DNA from: UBA4416 sp043719555
GTDB lineage: Bacteria; Bacteroidota; Bacteroidia; B-17B0; Aurantibacillaceae
Direction of reading: 5' to 3'
Assembly: GCA_043719555.1 (NCBI GenBank)
Contig: JAYSTR010000168.1
Span: forward strand, 1-8,244
DNA: 8,244 nucleotides
Of this stretch, positions 1 to 6,225 are shown piece by piece. The position numbers and the translations under genes are program-made. The notes below the pieces were generated by a model. The model saw only the letters and a program-made list of their open reading frames with translations, was not told the origin of the DNA and searched no databases. Within the stretch, counting starts at the first letter, position 1, and every line of letters starts with the position of its first letter.

Positions 1-335
1 CGGCTGTTGGTTTATCGGGTGTTGTATTAATTATGATTTCAGCAGTTGTAATCTCTATGCTTTTAATGATACTATTTTCGGGAATTGTTGCTGATTTTAT
101 TAATAAAAACCCTGGAATTAAAATGGTTGCTTTAGCCTTTTTATTGGTGATAGGTGGGATTTTAGTTGCTGAAGCATTATTAGATTGTTATAATACCACA
201 TTGCCTCACGAACAACATATTGAACTTAATAAAAACTATGCTTATATAGCCTTAGCGTTTGCCATGATGATAGAATACTTTAATATCAGAGAACGCAAAA
301 TAAAACGCGAACGTGATTTAAATCAAGAAGAATAA
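1..335 (+). CDS. TerC family integral membrane protein, C-terminal part (5' end outside window)
   Basis: The reading frame is open from base 3 through the stop at 333-335, so the Met at 33 is internal and the gene starts before the window. The visible ~110 residues hold three hydrophobic segments: one running through the residues around base 33, one containing ALAFLLVIGGILVAEAL, and one containing YAYIALAFAMMIEYFNIR. A charged tail rich in Lys, Arg and Glu follows. The spacing and the LVAEAL and MMIEYFNIR signatures are those of the end of TerC/YkoY-type proteins. This family consists of inner-membrane proteins linked to tellurite resistance and, in better studied members, to metal (Mn2+) efflux or metal loading of exported proteins. 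The substrate cannot be inferred from this fragment. The gene converges on the DUF1415 gene with 8 bases between stops, and I see no clear terminator between them. Confidence 0.88.
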   Translation, partial: AVGLSGVVLIMISAVVISMLLMILFSGIVADFINKNPGIKMVALAFLLVIGGILVAEALLDCYNTTLPHEQHIELNKNYAYIALAFAMMIEYFNIRERKIKRERDLNQEE

Positions 336-343
336 TTTTTATT

Positions 344-892
344 TTAAATTTCGAAACAAGCTTGTCGTAACACTTGCATGTATTTTAAACCTTTTTCTCG
401 GGTTAATGTTATATTGGTTTCTGGAATTAATTCGGGATGTTTAAATGTGGTTAAAGCCTTCGTAATACTAGCTTCTCGCAATAAATGTAACATGGGGTAG
501 GGCGATCGGTTTGTGTAGTTTGAAGCATCGTCTTTATCCTCCCCTTCAAAGCAATACTCGGGATGAAAACTCGCTACTTGATAAACACCTTCGTAATTTA
601 ACACTTCAAGCTTTTCTTCAACATAAGAAACTAAGTCTAAATAATCCTCAAAATCAGAATAGCCATCAGGAAGTATTATAAAAGCAGTTTCGCTTGTCAG
701 ATCAGCATCTAATTTTTTTAATTCAGTTTCAAAATTTGCTAAAACAGTATCATCGGTTGCTTCGTGTAATACCGAATAATTAATTGTTTTTTGTAAAACT
801 GCCTTAGCTGCAAATGGGCAAAAATTTAAATCAACTACAACTGATTTTATCCATTTTTGAGTTTGAGCAATGATTAATTCTTCTGATATCAT
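344..892 (-). CDS. DUF1415 family protein
   Basis: This encodes a 182-residue soluble protein of unknown function with the hallmarks of the DUF1415 family: an N-terminal helix followed by NFCPFA (residues 23-28, with Cys25), FHPEY (109-113), and a strongly conserved block from Asn125 to Glu140 containing NRSPYPMLHLLRE. It has no signal peptide or membrane segment, and the length is normal for the family. The conserved Cys, His and Arg residues suggest an enzyme or ligand-binding protein, but no reaction is established to my knowledge. The ATG at 890-892 gives the start expected for the family. That start lies only 17 bases beyond the queA terminator on the same strand, and no TAnnTTTG promoter box is visible in the gap. 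Expression therefore may depend on read-through from queA. The family assignment rests on remembered motifs. Confidence 0.87.
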   Translation of the reverse strand: MISEELIIAQTQKWIKSVVVDLNFCPFAAKAVLQKTINYSVLHEATDDTVLANFETELKKLDADLTSETAFIILPDGYSDFEDYLDLVSYVEEKLEVLNYEGVYQVASFHPEYCFEGEDKDDASNYTNRSPYPMLHLLREASITKALTTFKHPELIPETNITLTREKGLKYMQVLRQACFEI

Positions 893-909
893 AGTATTTG
901 GGTTAAATA

Positions 910-941
910 AAAAATCCTAACTCAACTAAGTTAGGATTTTT
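910..941 (-). terminator. Intrinsic terminator after queA
   Basis: This is a perfect 13-bp inverted repeat (910-922 with 929-941) around a 6-base loop. Read on the minus strand, its 3' arm ends in a T-run that continues as TATTTAACC. It lies 19 bases past the queA stop. The flanks are T-rich on both strands, so it could act in either direction, but only queA needs it. It sits directly upstream of the DUF1415 start. Confidence 0.85.
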
Positions 942-960
942 ATAATAAGTATTTTTTTAA

Positions 961-2010
961 TTAGATAATTAACATCGCATCACCATACGAGTAAAAATTA
1001 TATTTTTCCTTAATAGCTTCTTTGTATGCTTTCATAATTAAATCGTAACCACCAAAGGCTGCAACCTGCATTAATAAAGTACTTTCAGGCATATGGAAAT
1101 TTGTAATCATGCAGTTAGCTACTGAAAAATCATAAGGAGGAAAAATAAATTTATTGGTCCAACCATTGTATGGATTTACATGGCCAGTTGTAGATACAGA
1201 CGATTCTAAAGCACGCATAACGGTCGTTCCAACAGCACACACACGTTTCTTTTTATCTTTACCTTCATTAATAATTTTACAAGCTTCCTCAGTAATAATA
1301 GCTTCTTCGCTATCCATTTTATGTTTAGTTAAGTCTTCAACTTCAACCATTCTAAATGTACCTAAACCAATGTGTAACGTTAAGTTTGCGTAATTAATTC
1401 CTTTAATTTCTAAACGTTTTAATAATTCGCGACTAAAGTGTAAGCCAGCCGTTGGAGCTGCTACAGCACCTTCGTTTTTAGCAAATACTGTTTGGTAACG
1501 CTCTATATCGCTTTCTTCAACCGATCGTTTAATATATTTTGGTAATGGAGTTTCTCCTAAATCGTATAATGCTTTTCTAAACTCTTCATAAGGTCCATCA
1601 AATAAGAAACGTAACGTACGCCCGCGAGAAGTTGTATTATCAATAACTTCTGCAACCACGTTATCATTTTCGCCAAAATATAATTTATTGCCAATTCGAA
1701 TTTTACGAGCAGGATCAACTAATACGTCCCATAAACGGCTTTCGGCATTTAATTCACGCAGTAAAAACACTTCGATTTTTGCACCAGTTTTTTCTTTATT
1801 TCCGTACATACGAGCTGGAAAAACCTTGGTATCATTCAAAATCATCACATCACCTTCATCAAAGTAATTAATAACATCTTTAAATTTTTTATGAGAAATT
1901 TTTCCAGTAGCTCTATCAACTACCATTAATTTACTTTCGTCGCGATTTTTTGCTGGATGCTCTGCTAATAATTCTTTAGGCAGATTGAATTTGAACATTG
2001 ATAATTTCAT
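961..2010 (-). CDS. queA: S-adenosylmethionine:tRNA ribosyltransferase-isomerase
   Basis: QueA moves the ribosyl part of S-adenosylmethionine onto 7-aminomethyl-7-deazaguanine in the tRNA wobble position, forming epoxyqueuosine, the next-to-last step of queuosine synthesis. The protein is cytoplasmic. The 349 residues match the family length, and the signatures run in order: FNLPKELLAEHPAKNRDESKL (from residue 8), VMILNDTKVFPARM (55-68), GAVAAPTAGLHFS (181-193), LHIGLGTFR (212-220), VGTTVMRALES (260-270), ITNFHMPESTLLM (302-314) and YSYGDAMLI (340-348). The start at 2008-2010 is preferred because the first residues, MKLSMFKFNLP, fit the family N-terminus; Met5 would lose them. There is no Shine-Dalgarno, only the A-rich AAAGAAACGAT before the ATG. 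No good promoter box is visible upstream, and a partial copy of the start region lies 88 bases upstream. Confidence 0.97.
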   Translation of the reverse strand: MKLSMFKFNLPKELLAEHPAKNRDESKLMVVDRATGKISHKKFKDVINYFDEGDVMILNDTKVFPARMYGNKEKTGAKIEVFLLRELNAESRLWDVLVDPARKIRIGNKLYFGENDNVVAEVIDNTTSRGRTLRFLFDGPYEEFRKALYDLGETPLPKYIKRSVEESDIERYQTVFAKNEGAVAAPTAGLHFSRELLKRLEIKGINYANLTLHIGLGTFRMVEVEDLTKHKMDSEEAIITEEACKIINEGKDKKKRVCAVGTTVMRALESSVSTTGHVNPYNGWTNKFIFPPYDFSVANCMITNFHMPESTLLMQVAAFGGYDLIMKAYKEAIKEKYNFYSYGDAMLII

Positions 2011-2074
2011 ATCGTTTCTTTATTGTTTTTAATTGTGATATGGTTTAGCCGGTTTTAAAAAGTATAATCTTTTA

Positions 2075-2109
2075 TAAATTTAAACATGGCTAGTTCATAT
2101 CGTTTCTTT
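2075..2109 (-). repeat. Degenerate duplicate of the queA translation start region
   Basis: Read on the minus strand, 2109-2094 is identical over 16 bases (AAAGAAACGATATGAA) to 2021-2006, which carries the queA leader, start codon and part of codon 2. The similarity continues downstream with one single-base gap (2093-2075 against 2005-1986), including ATGTTyAAATTyA, so about 30 of 36 aligned positions match. Two of the differences are C/T changes. The copy's own ATG (2096-2098) is followed by AAC and then a TAG stop, so it does not encode a protein. It looks like either an eroded duplication or a two-codon leader. Confidence 0.6.
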
Positions 2110-2304
2110 TTTAAATATGAAAGAATGACGTAAACTTTAATTAAATTTAAAGCTTATTCATAATCTTACGGGATTAATAATTGAATGCGAAATTAGCTAC
2201 AGATTGAGCGAATTTTACATTTGATAGATAATATTAATGTGTTTAAAAACAGTTTATTAATTATACTATAATTAACATTATGTTAAATAGTAATTTATAA
2301 ACAA

Positions 2305-2336
2305 TAAAACTGCTACCTATTCAGATAGCAGTTTTA
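2305..2336 (-). terminator. Intrinsic terminator after ndk
   Basis: The outer stem pairs TAAAACTGCTA (2305-2315) with its perfect complement TAGCAGTTTTA (2326-2336). On the minus strand the helix can extend inward by one G-U and one G-C pair, or close with a small internal mismatch, giving a loop of about 4-6 bases. The 3' arm ends in TTTTATTGTTT. It lies 14 bases past the ndk stop, the expected place for a terminator. Confidence 0.82.
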
Positions 2337-2350
2337 CATTAATTTTTTAA

Positions 2351-2770
2351 CTAGAAACGCTCTGTTTGAGAAAAGAAAAAATTCGCTTCAATGTTTGCGT
2401 TCTCATCGCTATCAGATCCGTGAACTGCATTTGCAGCAATAGATTTAGCAAATAACTGACGAATAGTACCGGGATCAGCTTTAGTTGGGTCAGTTGCACC
2501 GATTAATGTACGGTATTCTGCTACTGCGTTATCTTTAGATAATACTGCGGCTACGATTGGTCCAGCGCTCATATAATCAACTAACTCTCCATAAAACGGA
2601 CGCTCCTTATGAACTTCGTAAAATTTACCAGCAGTTTCTTTGCTTAATTTCATGTATTTCATAGCTACTATTTTAAAACCTGATTGGTTTATTTTCGCTA
2701 AAATTGGACCGATGTTGTTTGCTTCAACTGCATCGGGTTTAATCATTGTAAATGTGATATTTCCTGCCAT
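2351..2770 (-). CDS. ndk: Nucleoside diphosphate kinase
   Basis: Ndk moves the gamma phosphate of ATP to other nucleoside diphosphates through a phosphohistidine, balancing cytoplasmic (d)NTP pools. From the ATG at 2768-2770 the protein has 139 residues, the normal length for bacterial Ndk. Visible signatures are TFTMIKPDAV (6-15, with ATP-binding Lys11), FYEVHKERPFYGELV (50-64), GPIVAAVL (70-77), the Arg-rich YRTLIGATDP segment (86-95) and the active-site NAVHGSDSDENA (114-125), with catalytic His117. An in-frame TTG at 2789-2791 would add seven residues, but it lies inside the promoter's -7 box and so would not be transcribed. The gene is probably monocistronic, with its own promoter upstream and terminator downstream. 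It is divergent from the NrnA-like gene. Confidence 0.97.
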   Translation of the reverse strand: MAGNITFTMIKPDAVEANNIGPILAKINQSGFKIVAMKYMKLSKETAGKFYEVHKERPFYGELVDYMSAGPIVAAVLSKDNAVAEYRTLIGATDPTKADPGTIRQLFAKSIAANAVHGSDSDENANIEANFFFSQTERF

Positions 2771-2788
2771 TGTGTATTTTTTAGGCCG

Positions 2789-2818
2789 CAAAGATACAAT
2801 TATTGTTTTTATATCAAA
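2789..2818 (-). promoter_or_regulatory. Bacteroidota-type promoter of ndk
   Basis: On the minus strand, TTTG (2818-2815) is followed after 18 bases by TATCTTTG (2796-2789), a full match to the Bacteroidota -33/-7 consensus TTTG...TAnnTTTG. Transcription would then start near 2780-2784, leaving a leader of about 10-15 bases before the ATG at 2770. This fixes the ndk start codon choice. Confidence 0.78.
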
Positions 2819-2824
2819 AAAGTA

Positions 2825-2858
2825 TTTGTGTGATTTAAATTAGATAATCCTAACTTTG
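2825..2858 (+). promoter_or_regulatory. Bacteroidota-type promoter of the NrnA-like gene
   Basis: TAACTTTG (2851-2858) matches the -7 consensus TAnnTTTG exactly. TTTG at 2825-2828 is a possible -33 element with a 22-base spacer, at the long end of the accepted range. Transcription would start around 2864-2867, about 10 bases before the ATG at 2876. The -33 elements of this promoter and the ndk promoter are only 6 bases apart, on opposite strands. Confidence 0.7.
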
Positions 2859-2875
2859 CTTCTCAAAATTTATCC

Positions 2876-3895
2876 ATGCAAAAAGACTCGTTTCCTAAAT
2901 TTAAGGCTTTAATAAAAAAATCAAATAACATTGTTATTGTAGCGCATTTTAACCCCGATGGCGATGCTATGGGGTCATCGTTAGCGTTATATAATTATTT
3001 TATAAAAGTAAATAAATCGGTTACGGTTATTACGCCTAACGATTATCCTGATTTTTTGCATTGGTTACCAAACAATAAAAAAGTAATTCATTATAGCGCT
3101 CAACAAAAAAAAGCTGCTACTATTATCGCTAAAAGTGATTTAATTTTTACGTTAGATTTTAATAATTATTCGCGCCTCGAAGGTTTAGGCGATTTATTAA
3201 AAACATCTACAGCTAAAAAAATAATTATTGATCATCACCAACAACCTGATGATTATGCAACGTTAATGTATCACGATGTTAAAGCTTGTTCTACTTGTGA
3301 ATTGGTATATGAATTTATTTGTGGCTTGGGTGGTAAAAAGTTAATAGATAAACACATTGCATCGTGCCTTTATACAGGTATTATGACAGATACAGGATCG
3401 TTTCGTTATGACAGCGTTACCCCTACTACTCATTTAATTTTATCAAATTTATTAGCAACAGGTATAGTGCCTAGCGATATTCATTCGGCTATCTATGATA
3501 CTTATAGCGAAAGTCGAGTAAAATTATTAGGCTATTGTTTAACCGAAAAAATGGTCGTAATTCCAGAGTATCAGGCGGCATACATTTCTTTAACTGAAAA
3601 GGAAATGCAACAGTTTAATTATCAAAGAGGTGATACCGAAGGAATCGTAAACTATCCTTTTTCCATTAAAGGTATTACATTCTGTGCTTTCTTTTCGGAA
3701 GGTGGTGATAGAATTAAAATATCATTTAGAAGCAAAGGAAAGTTTGATGTGAATCAGTTTGCTCGCAAGCATTTTAGTGGCGGTGGGCATATTAATGCCG
3801 CAGGTGCAAAAGGCAATGTAAATGATTTACAAAAAACAATTAATGAGTTTGTAGCTTTATTGCCAACGTATAAAAAAGATATTTTGAAAAAATAA
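2876..3895 (+). CDS. nrnA: DHH/DHHA1 phosphoesterase, oligoribonuclease/pAp phosphatase (NrnA-like)
   Basis: NrnA enzymes degrade very short RNA oligomers to mononucleotides and dephosphorylate pAp, a by-product of sulfur assimilation; they replace Orn in many bacteria. The 339 residues have the normal length and domain order. The DHH domain shows AHFNPDGDAMGS (residues 23-34, with His24, Asp28 and Asp30), LDFN (Asp94), the name-giving DHH at 119-121 and TDTGSFRY (171-178, Asp172). The DHHA1 substrate-binding domain ends in FSGGGHINAAGA (300-311). All expected Mn2+ ligands are present. The first in-frame ATG, at 2876, sits just after the promoter and gives the expected N-terminus. Activity on oligo-RNA, pAp or cyclic-dinucleotide products is inferred from family membership; related DHH enzymes such as GdpP differ by having extra N-terminal domains, absent here. 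It converges with gpsA, with 3 bases between stops. Confidence 0.92.
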   Translation: MQKDSFPKFKALIKKSNNIVIVAHFNPDGDAMGSSLALYNYFIKVNKSVTVITPNDYPDFLHWLPNNKKVIHYSAQQKKAATIIAKSDLIFTLDFNNYSRLEGLGDLLKTSTAKKIIIDHHQQPDDYATLMYHDVKACSTCELVYEFICGLGGKKLIDKHIASCLYTGIMTDTGSFRYDSVTPTTHLILSNLLATGIVPSDIHSAIYDTYSESRVKLLGYCLTEKMVVIPEYQAAYISLTEKEMQQFNYQRGDTEGIVNYPFSIKGITFCAFFSEGGDRIKISFRSKGKFDVNQFARKHFSGGGHINAAGAKGNVNDLQKTINEFVALLPTYKKDILKK

Positions 3896-3924
3896 TTATT
3901 AGCTCAATAAATCTGCTAATAATT
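3894..3924 (-). terminator. Possible weak intrinsic terminator at the gpsA 3' end
   Basis: A perfect 10-bp inverted repeat (3894-3903 with 3915-3924) with an 11-base loop covers the last gpsA codons and its tandem TAATAA stops. On the minus strand it is followed by ATTTTTTC. Only two of the ten pairs are G-C, so the helix is weak. The T-run is on the side that would terminate the gpsA cluster, before it reads antisense into the NrnA-like gene. Confidence 0.4.
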
Positions 3925-4891
3925 CCATTTCTGTTTTTGCATCTTTATGATTGTAAATAATATTATTTACAGCATTGGTAATTGGCATGTGCACGTTGTA
4001 TCTTTTATTGATTTCGCATACACATTTTACAGCATAATAACCTTCGGCAACCATATTCATTTCTAATTGCGCTTGTTTAACACCGTAACCTTTACCTAGC
4101 ATAGTACCAAACATACGGTTACGACTAAACTGAGAGTATGCAGTAACCAATAAATCGCCTAAGTAAGCAGAGGCTTTCGTATCGCGCTCTATAGGATGCA
4201 CAGCCGCAACAAAACGATCTATCTCTTGTATGGCATTACTAACTAATACGGATAAAAAATTATCACCATAACCTAACCCATGACAAATACCACCAGCTAC
4301 AGCAATAACATTTTTTAAAACTGCTGAAATCTCTGTTCCAAAAATATCATCGCTACTCGAGCATTTAATATATTGGCAGCGCATGTAGGTGCAAAGCTCT
4401 TCCGCGTTATCTATATTTTTACAAGCTAGTGTTAAGTAGGATAGCTTTTCTAAGGCAACTTCCTCAGCATGACACGGCCCTGTTATAACACCAATATTAT
4501 CAAATGGTACATTAAATATAGAATTTAAATATTCGCCAACAATTAAATTATACTCAGGTACTATTCCCTTAATTGCAGAAAACACAATTTTATTTTTGAA
4601 TATACCTTCTGGTAATTTTTTTAAAGTATCATTAATAAAAGCAGATGGTACAGCTAGAATAATGATATCAGATGATTCGATTGTAGCTTGTAAATCATTA
4701 GATAAGTTCAGTTTTTGTAAATTGAAATTTACCGAACTTAAATAACGTGGATTGTGCTTACGATCTTTAACAAAATCTATATCAGCCTGATTACGGTAAT
4801 ACCAACTAACAACATCTGTATTATTACATAATATTTTTACTAAGGCTGTTGCCCAACTTCCACTACCAATTACTGCAATTTTTTTATTCAT
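3899..4891 (-). CDS. gpsA: NAD(P)-dependent glycerol-3-phosphate dehydrogenase
   Basis: GpsA reduces dihydroxyacetone phosphate to sn-glycerol 3-phosphate, the backbone for phospholipid synthesis. The 330-residue length is normal. The N-terminal Rossmann fold shows IAVIGSGSWATAL (5-17; GxGxxA at 9-14). Next come ILAVPSAF (78-85), SAIKGI (105-110, Lys108), ITGPCHAEEVA (136-146), the catalytic-lysine segment EISAVLKNVIAVAGG (187-201, Lys193), YLGDLLVT (243-250) and the substrate-binding FSRNRMFG (255-262). It begins 18 bases after the amidohydrolase stop with no promoter between, so it is probably the last gene of the cluster starting at or beyond kdsA. The start codon has only an A/T-rich leader, as is usual here. 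Confidence 0.95.
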   Translation of the reverse strand: MNKKIAVIGSGSWATALVKILCNNTDVVSWYYRNQADIDFVKDRKHNPRYLSSVNFNLQKLNLSNDLQATIESSDIIILAVPSAFINDTLKKLPEGIFKNKIVFSAIKGIVPEYNLIVGEYLNSIFNVPFDNIGVITGPCHAEEVALEKLSYLTLACKNIDNAEELCTYMRCQYIKCSSSDDIFGTEISAVLKNVIAVAGGICHGLGYGDNFLSVLVSNAIQEIDRFVAAVHPIERDTKASAYLGDLLVTAYSQFSRNRMFGTMLGKGYGVKQAQLEMNMVAEGYYAVKCVCEINKRYNVHMPITNAVNNIIYNHKDAKTEMELLADLLS

Positions 4892-4909
4892 TACTATTTT
4901 TGTAAAATC

Positions 4910-6184
4910 TTATTTTAACAACTCACTTTTTAAGTACACTTTACCATTCATAATAGTAGTGTAAATTGTTTTAATATTTTTAATATCAGATAAAGGATTT
5001 TCGCTTAATAAAACAAGATTGGCGTCTTTACCAGGTTCTATAGTTCCACGAGTTTTATCTTCGTTAAAAAATTTAGCTGGGTTTATTGTAGCTGCTTTTA
5101 ATATTTCGAAATTAGAAATACCTGCAGATTGCCAGTGTGCCATTTCTTCATACATATTAAATCCTTCTAACTGATATATGTTTTCGCTTTCGCCACCTAA
5201 AATTAATAAGGTGTTATTTTTATTTAATAATTTTAATAAACGTTTTTTCTTTTCAAACGTTGGTAAATACGCTGCTTTATCTTTTTCAATTTTTTCTGTT
5301 CCAATACTTTTAATTGTACTTGCTAAACTAGTGTCCCAACTATCTATATAGTGTTTTGGCGCATTTGCCATAATTAATCGATTGTGGTAATCATTTGGGA
5401 AAGGTAAATCGTAAGCCATTACATCCCAATCTAAAGTGGGGCAATTAAATACATTGTATTGTTTAGTTAAATCCATTGCTTTTTCAACGCGATTATCTGG
5501 TAAATCAACATAACCTGCTAAATGCTCAATGCTTTTAAAACCTGAACGAAGTACTTTATCTAAACTTATTTTACTTGGGTAGTGTCCGCAAACGATTAAT
5601 CCTTTTTTATCGGCTGATGCCATAATTCTATCAAAAATAGTATCATTAAAATCAGTGCGATGTTGTATGCTATATAATTTTACAAAGTCTAATTTATCTC
5701 TTTTCACAATAGTAAATAAACTATCAATTTGCTTTTCAGTTCTAACAGATGTGTTTTTAGTTAATAAATACGGATAGTAAACTTTAGGTTTAATTGTTTT
5801 TGATTCAATCAATTTACGTTGCTCTAAAATGGGACTATCGCTGTACATTGCCCTAACATGAGTAACACCGGCCGCAACCAAGTTACTTAAAAACGTATCC
5901 ATTTTTAATGCGTTTGGTAAATGGATATGCATTTCGGTTAAGCCCGGCATTACATATTTATTAGTACCATCAACTACTTTAGTTTGTTCATTTTTTTTAA
6001 TCTTTTTAAAATCATTTATCTCTAAAACCTTCCCATTAAAAATAGCCACACTTTTTTTTAGAATAATTGTATCCTTTGTTAAAGGAATAATATTAACATC
6101 CTTAATAATAATATCCGGAATTAATTGAGAGAAAATAGTTTTTGTACTAAAAAAAAATAATACTAACAGAAATGTTTTTGTCAT
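4910..6184 (-). CDS. Exported amidohydrolase family protein (imidazolonepropionase-like), altered active-site residue
   Basis: This is a 424-residue metal-dependent hydrolase of the amidohydrolase superfamily, closest in layout to the imidazolonepropionase/prolidase-like group (COG1228). A signal peptide (hydrophobic FLLVLFFF, ending near IFSQ at 17-20) points to the periplasm. The composite N-terminal beta-sandwich leads into the metal motif MPGLTEMHIHLP (79-90; His86, His88). Then come FVKLY (Lys169, likely the carbamylated lysine), GHYP (His201), IEHLAGY (His221) and the closing segment ILKAATINPAKFF...GTIEPGKDANLVLL. The strand that usually reads GTDA/GTDS before the final helices reads LGGESEN (329-335): Glu332 stands where the active-site Asp is expected. 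The usual H in the following slHxEL segment also appears to be Tyr (FNMYEEM). The substrate is unknown; activity may be altered or lost. It lies 41 bases after the exonuclease gene in the same cluster. Confidence 0.85.
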   Translation of the reverse strand: MTKTFLLVLFFFSTKTIFSQLIPDIIIKDVNIIPLTKDTIILKKSVAIFNGKVLEINDFKKIKKNEQTKVVDGTNKYVMPGLTEMHIHLPNALKMDTFLSNLVAAGVTHVRAMYSDSPILEQRKLIESKTIKPKVYYPYLLTKNTSVRTEKQIDSLFTIVKRDKLDFVKLYSIQHRTDFNDTIFDRIMASADKKGLIVCGHYPSKISLDKVLRSGFKSIEHLAGYVDLPDNRVEKAMDLTKQYNVFNCPTLDWDVMAYDLPFPNDYHNRLIMANAPKHYIDSWDTSLASTIKSIGTEKIEKDKAAYLPTFEKKKRLLKLLNKNNTLLILGGESENIYQLEGFNMYEEMAHWQSAGISNFEILKAATINPAKFFNEDKTRGTIEPGKDANLVLLSENPLSDIKNIKTIYTTIMNGKVYLKSELLK

Positions 6185-6225
6185 AATAAATAGATAAATA
6201 ATTTAATTAAAAAATAAACAAACGA

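Larger units (their letters stand above)
2011..2350. other. Non-coding gap between ndk and queA
   Basis: This 340-base AT-rich stretch has no open frame of meaningful length on either strand. It contains, from right to left, the ndk terminator (2305-2336), a loose AT-rich dyad (about 2252-2302) centred on TAACATTATGTTA, and the degenerate copy of the queA start (2075-2109). I found no CAAAnnTA (the minus-strand form of the TAnnTTTG box) here. The nearest match is CGAAATTA at 2188-2195, one base off and without a matching upstream box, so the queA promoter is not identified. Confidence 0.7.

Noticed and set aside
336..365. Palindrome ACAAGCTTGT between the TerC and DUF1415 ends as a terminator
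   Set aside because: It has no loop spacing and lies within the DUF1415 coding end; it cannot form a stable hairpin of terminator type.
1154..1393. Open frame of 79 codons on the plus strand inside queA
   Set aside because: It is antisense to an intact, well-conserved queA, has no promoter, and its product has low-complexity composition with no recognisable motif.
2011..2070. Possible preQ1 riboswitch in front of queA
   Set aside because: The A-rich leader superficially recalls a preQ1-I tail, but no stem of adequate length or matching pseudoknot loop can be drawn.
2252..2302. Loose AT-rich dyad centred on TAACATTATGTTA
   Set aside because: Pairing is broken by many mismatches and bulges and the stretch is almost all A/T, so such symmetry is expected by chance; no operator family is recognised.
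2640..2843. Open frame of 67 codons on the plus strand over the ndk start and promoter
   Set aside because: It is antisense to ndk and runs through both predicted promoters; nothing suggests it is translated.
2848..2856. ATCCTAACT shared between the NrnA-like promoter and the queA terminator arm
   Set aside because: Nine bases in AT-rich DNA with unrelated roles; no extended similarity.
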